Shown here: positions 1 through 12,155 of the stretch, piece by piece | How positions within the stretch are numbered: the stretch's first letter is position 1 | Layout of the letters: the number at the start of each line of letters is the position of its first letter | NCBI GenBank assembly: GCA_005281725.1 | Contig: SSBO01000013.1 | Span: 1,238,281 to 1,302,280 of the forward strand | DNA length: 64,000 bases | Direction of reading: 5' to 3' | DNA from: Wuchereria bancrofti | Taxonomy: Eukaryota > Nematoda > Chromadorea > Rhabditida > Onchocercidae | Position numbers and translations under genes: made by a program | Notes under the pieces: generated by a model | Told to the model about the DNA's origin: nothing | Database searches by the model: none | Seen by the model: only the letters and a program-made list of their open reading frames with translations

Positions 1-2030
1 AGTATATTTCAAAATATTTTCTACGAAAATTTATAAACAAAAAAAAATCAACATATAATATTTCTTTAAAAAAAATAAAAAAGAAAAAAGTACACAATTT
101 ATACGATATTTAGCACAACGGTACAATTTAAAATGTTATTGTAGTAGCAGAAATTTTTAACTTTCATCATCAATTAACTTCACTTAAAAACGAAAAAGTC
201 TTGTTTTTTCTTCTCCATCTTCTGCAATATTCCAATTGGTTTAAATAATTAACAAATAATCACAGAAAACTTGCATATCAACTTTATAAATGGCATAACA
301 TATTTTTGTTAAAAAAGCAAAAAATTGAAAGTACGCATGTATTTTCATTTTTAATCATTTGAAAAAAAAAGAAAATATTAGATAATAGTACACTCAAAAT
401 ATTAATTTATGGGAATCGTTTTTTCCTTAAATTAAATATTAAAATTATTACAGAATAACAGGATTGTTCAGCAATTGGAAATTAAATTGCTGTTTAGCGT
501 AATGATGACATTTTCATTTTAATATTTTCTCGTTGTGAATGTTTGAAAAAAAAATGAAAGAAACAACCTATGCTAAAATTCTCATAGTGAATCAATTATG
601 ACAGAGAAAGGAAAAAAAGAAATGATAAAAATAAAGTAAAAAAAAAAAAGTAAGAATGAAAATGAAATGATTGAAAACAAGTTTCAATCATTGCTTATAA
701 ATACCTTTCATTTTTTTTTTTTCGAAATGTAAAATTACTAGAATTAAAAAAAGCGATTCATTTCGTTGGTTGTATTATCATTATTTTATACTTCTAAAGC
801 AATAGTAGTTTAATCAATGTATTGCTACGAATTATAGTGATAAATTATTGTTTAACGATGTTGCTAGTAAGAGCAACTAATTAACAACTTAAGATAAAGT
901 AGTGCGTTAATATTTCATCAATACTGCAATACTAGTGATAACTACAGTGATAATAATAATAATAATGATAATAATAGTAATAATAATAATAATAATAATA
1001 ATTCAGAAGCAAGTCTATTTATATTTTACAATTAAAGCTTATAATTAAATAGGACTGCAGCAAAAATTAATGCCAGAAGTTCCCTACAATAATATAAAAG
1101 TGATTTTTATTTATGTTATTAAAATTATTTGTTATTAAAATAACTTGGATTTACTTGAATTTTAATCGCTACTAATTAAAACTTTCAAATTAATGCAGCT
1201 ATATATATTTTAATATGGTTTAATCGTTAAATATCGATAGTAAATTAAAATTAAATTTTGCTCATGAAATTTCAATAAATTCTTATTTGCATGATATGAT
1301 AAGAAAGTTTGAACTTATCTAATTTAATTTTTTACTACTTAACACTAATGTAATTATTATGTATTAATTATCAAATATTTGCATTAATTGAAAAATGATT
1401 GACATTTTCATTATTAATTTAATTTGTCTTTGAATCATTAATATTACTTCTTCCGCTGAGAGCGTATTACCGAACGTAACGCTGGAACTGACCGATTATC
1501 GCAATTACTTTCTTTTTGTTCTTGTTGTAATGAGCTTGAAATACACTGTACAGTTTTGCATTTTGCATTTCATTTAATCATATTTTTTCACTTTTCTTTC
1601 TTGTCTCTTTTCTTTGCATTTAAATTTTGAAATTCTTTTTTTAGAAAAAAACAAATTACAGAAGAATTATTGTAAATCATTTAGTACTGCATCGTTTTAT
1701 TTATTGCTTTGAATTTCTTCGAAGTAATAGAGGAAAAGAAAAAGTTAAAATGAATTAAATGAATTTATTTGATTGTAATTAAATAGAATTTTCAGTATTT
1801 TTCCTTTCCCTTTCTATTTTTTCAACTTTTTTTGTTTAATATAAAATGATTGAAATATGAAATAGAACAGTTTATTTGAAGTATTAAATATGTGTGTGTA
1901 TGTGTCCCAGTGATTAATATATTTTAATTAACTACTTTTAACGGAATGGTTTTAGAAATTTGTAAGATTATTTTTAGTTACAAGGAATCTCACAGAGATA
2001 TTTGTTAATTTATTAATTTAAATAACTTCA
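1..2030. other. AT-rich intergenic flank
   Basis: No frame with convincing coding character is visible on either strand. The stretch is homopolymer-rich A/T DNA with an imperfect (AAT)n tract at about 945-1002. Its right end holds TTCAG at 2026-2030, immediately before the grl start codon, so the last few hundred bases probably include that gene's promoter. I see no recognisable core promoter element. Confidence 0.6.
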
Positions 2031-2035
2031 GGACG

Positions 2036-4498
2036 ATGGCATACTTCCGGTTGTTAGCTGTTATTTTGTCATATAGCATTGTAAATATTGCATTTGCTGG
2101 TTGTGGTCATCAGCGACGGTCATATCAGCCATATCCTCGACCACGGCCACCGCAGCGACCGTATCCACCACCACCACCACCTCCACCTCCACCTCCCTGT
2201 CCCCCACAATCTTGTCCTCTGTCACCACCAACTCCTTGCCCACCCCAGCCATGTCCACCACCGCCACCTCCCGTTCCATGTCCAAAGCCACCCCCATGTC
2301 CACCACCACCACCGCCAATACCTTGTCCACCTCCATTACCGCCAAAACCCTGTCCACCACCACCACCTCCACCTCCTTGTCCGCCACAACCTTGTCCTCC
2401 TCCGCCACTTCCACCTCCATGCCCAAAACCCCCACCACCAATACCTTGCCCACCTCCACCACCACCAAAACCTTGTCCACCTCCACCATCTCCACCGCCA
2501 TGTCCACCACCAATTCCATGTCCACCACCACCACCGCCACCGCCATGTCCACCTCCAGCACTCCCACCTCCTTGTCCACGTCCACCACCTTGTCCACCAA
2601 CATATTGTACACCACCGCCATCTCCACCTCCATGCCCCAAACCTTTACCGCCCGTATGCCCACCTCCACAACCTCCGCTAACCTATTCACCGCCACCAAA
2701 ACCTTGTCCGCATGTGCCGGAATGCCCATCTCCCCCTCCCCCATCACCATCTGCTTGCGTAAGTACCATTAGCTTATCCTTTTACTCAATTAAATTTGCT
2801 ATGGAATTTAAACTTTAATGTAAGATGAAACAAGTAAAGATCATTAATCAATCAATCAATCAATTCGAATTCAGGTTTCATCTTCGTGCCATTTCGAAAT
2901 CTCATCTCTTCAAGCTTTAGAATTATCAACAATGAGTCACACCGACATTGCATTTTAAAAGCAATTTCCTAATTTGATCATTATATTTTTTAAGGTTTCT
3001 CAGATCACCCACACATTCCTAATGTCAAATCTAAGAATTAAGTAAACTTCCAGAATTTAGTACACGTACTAATTTCACGTTTCTATTGATACATAGCACT
3101 ATGCACAACTCACTAAATTGGAATAACTTTTTGGAAGTTTATTGTTAATTCTTAGATTTAACACTAGGAACGAGTGGGCAATCAGTAGTTCATATATATT
3201 TTAACTCTTCTCATAATATTTAGGAAGACGCGACCAAGAGATCAGTAAAAATTTAAACTGTTGACTAAGTCTTGTAAATCATTTATGTACTAAAACAGCA
3301 AAATTTGTACTAATAATAGAAGTCATAATCTCCATGGCCTAGTGGATACATTATGGCTGAGGCCTTCAAAGCTTATTATTTGGCTCTTATGCACAAAATG
3401 AATTGGTGATAATGCATTTAATAAGTTAATAGAAATAATTAAACGTATTGTAACAGTTAAACAAATAATCTAAATAATGTTAATATTAGTAAAAATGGTG
3501 TATTTAGAACAGCGACTTTTAAACCGGAAAAATGTTTTATTTACTGGATAGAAACTTCGCCAAATCCTTACATAATCCAACCAGTGGACCTATTCCCCAC
3601 ACTTATTCACCTTACTTTTATATTGTTATTATTCACCGGATTTACCGGATGCATGGCAATATAATCACACTTACTATTATCAAATTATTTGTTTCATTTT
3701 TGCAAATTGCAAATTATATTTGCCAAAATTATCATTGTCATAATTGTCATCAGCTAATATTGTTATCAATATTAATGATTTGTTATTGAAGGAAGTTGAT
3801 TCGGAAGTGTGCGCAAAATGCAATCAACAATCAAAACCTCCAAAACCACCAAATAGAAATATGGCTGGAACATATTTTAGAACTAATAAAAAGCTTTCCC
3901 GAAAATCAGAACGAATAAATAGAAGGAATAAACGCGAAGAAATGAAAATTATGAATGACACTTGCAACAGTCATGATCTGATGGAAATTATGGATCAGGT
4001 ACTATTTCAATTATGGATAAATCAAATTTAAATTTTATATTAGGGTAGATATGACATGTAGGCTTTAAAATTTCACTAGTAATATCATCAATTTAGTAAT
4101 CAATCTTTATTTCTTTTCCTTGTTTCCCTCCCTTTAAGACTCAATCATTTTCATATAAATTACTCATCTTTTCTTTTTTTTTTTCTTTTTTTATCCCTGC
4201 AATGATTCCTGAGAAATCTGACTAATAGCGAAAATAAAATCATGTTCTAGAAAGCAAAAGTATAAGTCAAATATTCTAATATTTTGCTGTTTCTTTTTTT
4301 TTCTCGATTTTCTTTCAGAATTTATCAATTAACTTGGCTATCTCAAAACATTTAATTCAAAAATTTGCCGAACTGAAATTAAAGCGTGATTTCAACGTGA
4401 TTTGTTCCGATAATTCATTTACGTTTATTACACATACTACCTTATACTGCCAAATAGTTAAATTTAATGTTTCATGCTATGCTTTTGCTGCTGATTAA
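2036..4498 (+). CDS. grl: Secreted Pro/Cys-rich ground-like (GRL) domain protein
   Basis: Predicted secreted protein of the nematode hedgehog-related ground-like family, which usually acts in cuticle and other apical extracellular matrix. Exon 1 (2036-2758) starts with a signal peptide (residues 1 to about 21, ending before GCGHQ), followed by about 215 residues of proline runs broken by PCP and CPPP units. It ends at TGC|GTAAGT, phase 0. Exon 2 probably spans 3792-3998 (begins EVDSEVCAKC; donor CAG|GTACTA). Exon 3 spans 4319-4498 after TTTCAG. Exons 2 and 3 join in phase to make the GRL domain, with CNSHDLMEI, FNVICSDNSFTF, HTTLYCQ and the terminal CYAF. This gives about 369 residues. The exon 2 acceptor is weak and an extra small exon between 2758 and 3792 cannot be excluded. 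TTCAG six bases before the ATG could be a spliced-leader acceptor. Confidence 0.85.
3002..3184. mobile_element. Imperfect fold-back (MITE-like) element in grl intron 1
   Basis: About 60 bases at 3002-3061 pair imperfectly with the reverse complement of 3112-3184. Both arms carry AAATCTAAGAATTAA, AAACTTCCA and AATTTAGT in the same order. About 50 bases separate the arms. There is no internal coding frame, and target-site duplications were not resolved. It may be a small non-autonomous DNA transposon or simply an old inverted duplication. Confidence 0.5.
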
Positions 4499-4517
4499 AT
4501 CCAAGTTATCAGTTTGT

Positions 4518-4523
4518 AATAAA
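4518..4523 (+). terminator. Candidate poly(A) signal of the grl gene
   Basis: AATAAA lies 20 bases after the TAA stop at 4496-4498. A canonical signal at this distance supports 4498 as the true end of the gene. Confidence 0.55.
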
Positions 4524-6301
4524 AGCTTTATCAAGCGATAAATGATATACAATGATAATGCATATAATAAATGATATATAATGATAATTTATCTACTGTC
4601 GTCAACCTCTTTCTGATAACAATAAAGACTGAGAAGGTTATTTCTGTCTCTTTGGTTCTTTTCTTCTGGGTATCTCAAATTTGGGTAATTAAATTATTCG
4701 GATAAAATGGTTAATAGAACAGCAAATGCAAGAAGACAATTTTAACGACAATATCAGTAACGCGAAACGAAATGCAAACTACGCCAAACATCTCAACCAA
4801 CCGATTCAACCCAAAGATTTTGTAAAATGAATTTGACGAGTAGGATCATGCGCTTTACGCTTTATTGAGTGAGAGGGTACGGTCCAGTTATAGGATCACA
4901 TTCACAAGAAATATCGTGTTCAGGACACGCATACTTGCTGTAGCGCTTTGTGTCGGCGAAAAATGATAAAGCATTATGTATGTGACTTAGGGCGCTACGA
5001 GGATGTCCGGTTTTAAACAGAGGGGATTTCTGTTTCTTTGTTTCTATTCGTGGTGTTCCAGTTTTACAGCACTGATACACGTTTCGTTAATTCAAAATTA
5101 TTAGCAAAATATTTTTTCTTTTCCTCTTTTTCTGCTCACATTTCTTTTTTATTATACATATCAAACATTTACAAAGTTAGCACATTTTGCTTTTATGGCT
5201 TTATTAAAATTTAAGCTATTTTTTTCATATATTATAAAATTTTATATGAATATTTGAAAAATTAATGGAACATATTTCAAATTAAATATGCCTAACAATA
5301 AATTTTGCCATTATGCATGATAGAAGTATTATCAATGATATTAATCAGTTTAGTAATATTTGTTGCTTAAAAAAAGACAATAATTTCTGAGTAAGTCATA
5401 ATTGGAAAACAAAAATTGATAATAATAATTCAGTTATTCCGTCTTGTATTAATGGAATGAGATTATCAATGATTTAAAGTATTGTTGCTTGCTGGGAACA
5501 ACATTTTATTAAAATTCAGTTACTCTTAATTTACTCGAAATTTCGAAAAATATTTCTTGTTCCATTTCTTCAATACTAACAAATTGTAGTTCATATGATA
5601 AAACTGTAATGATAAGATTACGAAGATCATAGTGATAAGATTACAAGTGCAAATTATATGATAATGTCACAATGGTAATGTCAATGTTCATCTAAAATAA
5701 ATTTCAGAATTTCGAATACAATATTTTGATCATATTGCTGCGTAATTTAATTCTGATTTTTAAATTTAATTACAAACTTTCTCTCTAATGTAAATTAGAA
5801 GAATTGGTTGGTACTGTAAGTATAACTCGGTTTGAAATCATAGAATTTCATATCGATACCGATGGCAATGTCGGTGGGAAGGCTACTGAATGTTTTGCAG
5901 TCCACAAGAAGCTTGTAAATGGTGTTGGTTAGTCCTAAAACGTTTCTCCGGGAATTCTCGGATTTTTAATGTTTAGAAATCTCTTTCTTTGGCTCTTCAT
6001 CGTACGAATTTACTACTTTTTAAAGTAATTACTTACACAATCAAATATTCAGTTCTGAATTAATTAAACATTAAATTTAGCGTAAGATATTTACCAGTTT
6101 TTCAATTAATGATTAATGCTTAGTGAAAGTTAATGCTTGTCAAGTATCTCAGGTATTCTAACATACCACATAATTACAGAAAAGTAATTACGATTCCAAT
6201 TTACATGTGAATAGGAGTATTTGTTTTAAGTTGGTAGTAAATGTTTTTCTCATATCATGTTTTATCATATCATAGATATCATGTTTTTAAATATGCTGCA
6301 G
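4524..6301. other. Intergenic region; start of the A/B homologous block
   Basis: No gene is recognised. From about 4935 onward the sequence matches 26666 onward (shared TTGCTGTAGCGCTTTG), so the left edge of the duplicated block is near 4935. The part before 4935 is unique in the window. The 3' half is the presumed upstream region of IWS1, with TGCTGCAG directly before the ATG as a possible trans-splice acceptor. Confidence 0.6.
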
Positions 6302-9300
6302 ATGACAGAATTGGACAAAGGTGATATTGCCGATAATGGGTCTGGAAGTTTCGAAATCAGTCAGGAAGGTGATGGTATTGCTCCTTTGAGTCCAGTTCAA
6401 TCCGATTATGTAGGTTTTAAGTTTATCTTCATTAGAATTTATTCTCAAATTGTAGAACTATTTGGGAAAGCATGAATAGGATTAGGGGAAATCAAATGTG
6501 GAGTAGCTCGGTTAGATAGATTTCGAAATTATAAATAAAAACTTTAAATTATTTTCTTTATAGCAGACTTAATTTATTTATAGCAGACCTTATAAACTTT
6601 TTACATCTCAGCCGGTTGCTGAAACAAGTAATGATGTTGACGATTCAAAAAGTGTCGTCGAAGATGATGGTGAAAAGGATAACTCTTCGTCCCATTCGCA
6701 CTTTTCATCACGCGAGTTTGTTTTTCCAGTGAAATACCTAACGGTTAACTTTTGACCGTAACTTTTTTACGAGGAACGCAAATTTTTTTGGTCTTTCAAT
6801 GCGAGATATGAGTGCAGGCGCAATCAGATATATATTTTACTCATGCTTAAAGTTTCATGGTTTAAAGAATTGTTATACGGATTATATTTTAAAAATTGAT
6901 CGAAGTTGCTCGGAAAAAAAAGGCTTGTAAACGTTGATGGTTTTATTATTGTAAAACAAGTTTTATAAGTTTTTACAAAAATTTTGATCTCATTATTTAT
7001 AGTTTGTTGAATATAGTGGGTTTTGTTCAGAACTGAGGGAGAATTGAAGGAGGAAAACGTTGTTAATCAGGATGAAAATTTGGAACAGCATTCTGAAACG
7101 AAAGAGAAGATTGACCAGGATCAAATAAATATGGGTAACGAGACGGAAAAAGTAGATACAAATCACGAAAGAGATGATAACGATTCTGATGGGGATGAAG
7201 GTTGGTGATAAAAAGACATAGTTTCTTCTGTTTAGGGACAATTTTACAATCCTAAACACATCCATTCACCAAATTTCTTTGTTTTTTTCTTTTTTGTAAA
7301 TAAAACATGTTCAAGAGAAAAAAAGTTGCAGATAAACAGGCCGGTCCGTCGAAACCACGACGGATCATGTTGTCCAGCGATGAAGAAGATAATGTAAATG
7401 CCGCACCGACAGCAGGGAACTCAAGGTAATTTCATTACTAACAATTCATTGTCACAAGAATATTCTTATTAATAAAAATGACTTTTATGACTTGTGTTTG
7501 ACGTTTCTATATTCACTGTCAGTATGGTATTTGCTCAAGAAAAGCAGGTGATTTTTGATAGAATTTCGGACGGTTGCTGTCATGTCTTTTTTTTCCAGAG
7601 ATGGTTCAGAATCGGAAGATGATGAAGAGCGTGCTGAAGTTGGTGTTGGTGAACTGATGACCAATATATTTGGGGAGGATAGTGATGATGAAAAGGAAGG
7701 TGAAGATGTTCAAGCACAGTATCAGGTAGACAACTTGTACCTTTTGAAGTGACTTTTTACAGCACATAAAATTTTCAGCTTCTATTTGGTCTTTTGAAAA
7801 GATTTGGACTTCAAATATGGAGAAAAAGTTTTTTAATCGTGTAAATCTAATATTTCAATTTATTCGGTGCTGATATCCAGGTTTCTTCGGTACAGTAAGT
7901 GGTAAAACACAATAATTTCTTTATTGCTTTTAATTTTTACCTTAATGTCAGGCTGAAAGGAATGATCTAGAAGGAGATGATGACGAACCGCGGTATGTTC
8001 GTGATGAAAATGACGAAGATGATGGGTAAAACTTTTAGTGAAAATAAAACGTTTGATTAGCAACGCCCAAATAAGTGTAATTGGAGAAAAAAAAAGTGGA
8101 TGTGTTATAAGGTTTTCACTGATTACATTAGTGACGCAGACTAAAATTTTAATGTAGAAATATTACTGTTTCAATGGCTTTTACTGAAAGGTAGTATCAA
8201 AAGATCATTGGTTTCGCAGGCGGATTTGGGACTTTGATACAATGATGCGTGAAAAGAAGGCAGAACGACGAAGACCAAGAAGACGCCGACGAGATGGTTC
8301 CATTGATGTTGGTGGAGCGTATGATGATCAAATTAAAATGCTTATTGATGCTATGAAATCTGCAGCAAAGGTAATATTCACAATTTTTCTTAAATCAAGA
8401 TAAAGTAGTGCCTAATCGATTTACATAGCAGTTGATATATATAACCTAACATTTTTGCTTCTACTTGATAACTTTCATATTGCTACGTATGGAAGTCTAA
8501 AAATTTTTCATGTAGGAGTTCAAATGTTCATTGTTTTTCCAAAATATAACACAGCTATCTTCCAGCATACATCCACGTTCTGTATTACAAAATTAATTAT
8601 AATATTTATAGATTATAAATTTGTAATAATAGCTATATAAGATATTTTAGGACGACCGTCATTCTAACATGGAGCGTCGACCTGCTCTGCAGAAGCGTAA
8701 AATGCTACCACACGTAAAAGCAATGTTAATAAAGCACGATTTAATGGAGGCTATAATTGGTAAATGAATATTGTTGATTAAAATATTGCGAAATTTGTAA
8801 ATTATTGCCGAGGAAAAATAGGGAATGAATAAGTTTTTCAAAATACTTTTTGTGTTGCTCCAAATTAAATGCTTTAAAAGTTTTTGTAGCTCTGTTTTGC
8901 TAAGTTATTTACTTCGAATGTTGATAATCTGCTGGAAAATATTTTAAATATTTGAAAAATTTTCAATATTTTTGTAGATAATGGCATGATGAATGTAATA
9001 TCAGAGTGGTTGGCGCCGTTACCAGATAAATCATTACCTGCATTGGAAATTCGGACAGATTTGTTAAAAATTCTGCAGGATTTTAGTCGGTTGGAACCAG
9101 GAACGCTGAAGCAGTCTGGACTAGGACGTGCTGTAATGTTGCTGTACAAACATCCACGCGAAACTAAAGAGAATAAAGCTCTTGCTGCACGGCTGATTAG
9201 TGATTGGGCTAGACCTATTTTCCAGGTTTTTATTTTTTTGTTTCTCCTCGGGTGCACTTATGAATTATTTTAACAATTAAGTCCCCTGTTTGTTTTCAAA

Positions 9301-10226
9301 AAAGGGTTTAAAATCTTTCCGCTCAATTTACGTGCCAGGTAAGTTGAGAATGGTTCTCAAGATGGCATGACTATGAAAGACGCATTGCATGAAATAAAAG
9401 GCTGTTCTTGGTTAATATAATTATAATTCATTAGTGGGATTATAATTCAATTTTTTTTAGTTGACTTTGTTAGATTGGGATTGGATTTCAAGGTAGAAAT
9501 TGTGTTGAAATAAGATTCAATGTCAGGCAAGGTCATGATACTATTTTTGTATGATGGTCTAGGAGAAAATATATTGAGATATTCTTAAATTTATTTTTTC
9601 TATTTTCAGCTCGACACAGATTTTCGTTCAATGACAAAAGATGAGCGTATACAGCGTGATTATGCACAGCTATCAGAAGCTAAACGACGGCGCTTGGAGT
9701 AAGTGTCGGATTTTAATTGCTGCATGAATGAATTTATGTAGTTTGGCATTACTGTTTCATAATGAAATCGAATATTGATATTGATTATCATGCAGTTGAT
9801 TGAATTTTCTGGAATTAGTCAGCATTTGTTTGTTAAAACCGAAAATCCCATTTTACTTGAAATCACAAGGATTGTTATGTTGTACTCGATGCAAACGTGT
9901 AAGTTAGATACTACCAAAGAGGCATGTGACTGATATTATTTTGAAACATTTTTAGTGCAGGATCAGAAAGCTCAGATGCTGAAAAGGAGACATCAGAACC
10001 TCGTCCAGGTGATAAAGGTTTCATAATGCGTGCACGTGTACCACGACCGTCTCAGAAGGATTACGTTGTACGCCCAAAGAGTAATGTTGAAGGTCAGTTT
10101 CGTGGAGCAACGAAGAATCGTTCTAATAGTCGGTTCGATCGAACACAAAGGGAATTCAAAGAGCGTACAAAACAGCAACGCACGCAGCGAGCCGTTGCTG
10201 TAACTATTAATCGCGTTAATATATGA
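6302..10226 (+). CDS. iws-1: IWS1-type transcription elongation factor (copy A, intact)
   Basis: Orthologue of IWS1/Spn1, the Spt6 partner that acts with RNA polymerase II in elongation and mRNA export. Exons: 6302-6409, 6612-~6728, ~7031-7200, 7332-7425, 7599-7725, 7952-8025, 8220-8370, 8651-8759, 8978-9225, 9610-9698, 9956-10226, giving about 520 residues. The N-terminal third is acidic and disordered ([23 protein letters not shown]). Then comes the IWS1 core: [35 protein letters not shown], and the TFIIS N-terminal/LW-type domain ([29 protein letters not shown]). The tail is basic ([24 protein letters not shown]). Junction phases agree from exon 4 to exon 11. The exon 2/3 junction is not resolved, because the phases do not match with the donors I can see. 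The start follows TGCTGCAG. Confidence 0.88.
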
Positions 10227-12155
10227 TAAATGTCTTCATTATTTTATTGTCATTTCGATTGCAATATGAAAAATGACAATAAACCTATAATGGATAGTGT
10301 TTCGGAAGTTCTTCAAGCAGCAAAATTCTGAGGATGCTGTCAGATTCCAAAAAAATTTTTAGTCTTTTGTACATAAAAGCTTGTTTCAATTTTTACTTAA
10401 CACTCTATCAAATTTTTTGAGTTGTTTTACATTTACAGACTTTGTATGATCTTTTTTTATACGACATGTCAGCAAATAATGTATTATTAAATTCTGTCGC
10501 CTACTTTTTTTTTCATAGAAGTCATCAGTTTTCAAATTTATCAACATATACAATCATTAAAAATTAGTTTTTATGGTCATAAGACTTTATAATGTTAATC
10601 GTCATTGCGTTTGTTTCGAACTTATTTTTTTCAAACCGATGTAACATATTTTCTTATCAGTTGTTCGTTTACTCCTAATTTGCGTGTTCAATTAGAGCAT
10701 GTCCAACCTTCGTTTATTACAGGGCTGTATATTCCCCATGCATATTTAATAAATTTAAATAAAGTTTCGAATATTACGTCATCACCGTTGTAAATTTCTA
10801 TAAAATATAGGTTGGTGCTGCATATTGGAACTCTTCTTATCCCTCTAGTAGTGACTTCCTTTCTTTTCAGTCCTGTAATGAATTGTCTTTTCAATTTCGA
10901 ATTCAAATTATGAATGGGACATGAACAATTTAAAAAGAAAATAATAGCACAAAGACGTTATGAACGAAACATAACGTAATATGTGTCCCGGAAATTATTG
11001 AGGGAAAAAAGTGTATTAATTAATTGCTATATCATAACACTTGGCGTGTTATAACATATGGCAAATATGATAAAGAATTTAGAAAATTCCTAAAAATAAT
11101 CCATGTAAATAAAGTTTAACATTTTAAGGAATTTCTTGTTTCATTAAAAATTGCATGATGGCCCTTATCAAAGAAGCGTATATATTTAGTATTCTACAAC
11201 GTGGTAATGAGAAGGAAACAGGTTGTTGAGGTGTGTACTTTTACTTCAATTAAACGTTTATTTCATCTTCCTTTTTAAATTATTTCGTTTCTAGTATTAT
11301 TTCATTTTCTTCATTTATTTAATTCTTGGAAGAATTTTGTTTACCGATAAAGTTAATGTTTTTCAAGAAATGTACGCTAAATTATTTTCAAATTATTTGA
11401 CTCAGTTTTTATTTTAGCAAAAGTATATTATTTTTTTTTCTAAATTAAAACACAAAATTATTAACTTCTATAAGAGCATTCTAGTAGGCCCATAAATCTA
11501 ATTGGTAATATTTTCTTCTGACTGTCTTCTCATATGAATACATATATTTAAATATTATTAGGAACATATCAATTAATTAATAGATGAAATATTTGAATAA
11601 GGATAAATAGTGAGTACTTTTTTGTTGTTTCTTTATCTGATGAAATATAGTTGAATGAAAAGTAAGCTGTTTGTTTGGATTGGATAAATAATAACAAAAG
11701 TAATAATAATGAAAACAGATATAACAGTGTGTAGAATGAATATGTTGCTTATCATGTGATGTAGATCACTGGACAACGTCTGTCATATGATAGTATATGG
11801 CAACATGTTCGTATCATTGATGAATTAGTTATAATTTCAAGAAAATAATTTGCACAAAATTATTATCATTGCTCTATTTTATCTTTCTTTGCTAAAATTT
11901 ATTAGAAATTAAGTTGAGCTAATTTTGTTAGCAAGTTTTGTCATTTTTTGTGTAAACAATTCAGAAAGGTCATATTTTTTTAAAATATTTTTTTTAAGAT
12001 AATTTTTTATTAAGATATATTTTAAACTTTTTGAATCATTTTATCTTGTTTTAAGGTAGAATTGAACTGTTCAGTGTTTCAATGAAATCAAAACAGACCT
12101 TTTGTTTACAGTGAATAATACTATTGAATGCTGCTGAAGTTGTTATCAAGCAGAA
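10227..12155. other. Spacer between IWS1 and the RNF13-like gene (copy A)
   Basis: About 1.9 kb of AT-rich DNA with no supported gene. It ends with TTTACAG at 12105-12111, a possible cis or spliced-leader acceptor 44 bases before the chosen RNF13-like ATG. The distance is long for a nematode operon spacer, so independent promoters are more likely. Confidence 0.55.
10278..10283 (+). terminator. Candidate poly(A) signal of IWS1 copy A
   Basis: AATAAA lies about 50 bases after the TGA. The equivalent hexamer in copy B (about 32074) reads AGTAAA. Confidence 0.5.

Noticed and set aside
2061..2772. Long Gly-rich, His-rich and Thr/Ser-rich frames overlapping the proline tract on both strands
   Set aside because: They are shadows of the CCA/CCT repeat in the grl exon. 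Only the Pro frame has a signal peptide and joins the GRL exons in phase.
3332..3390. tRNA-like patch (GGCCTAGTGGATA, then CCTTCAAAG)
   Set aside because: Resembles A- and B-box pieces, as in a tRNA-derived SINE, but no cloverleaf or second copy could be found by eye.
4862..5080. 72-codon minus-strand frame
   Set aside because: No motif, spans the A/B homology breakpoint, and is not conserved in copy B.
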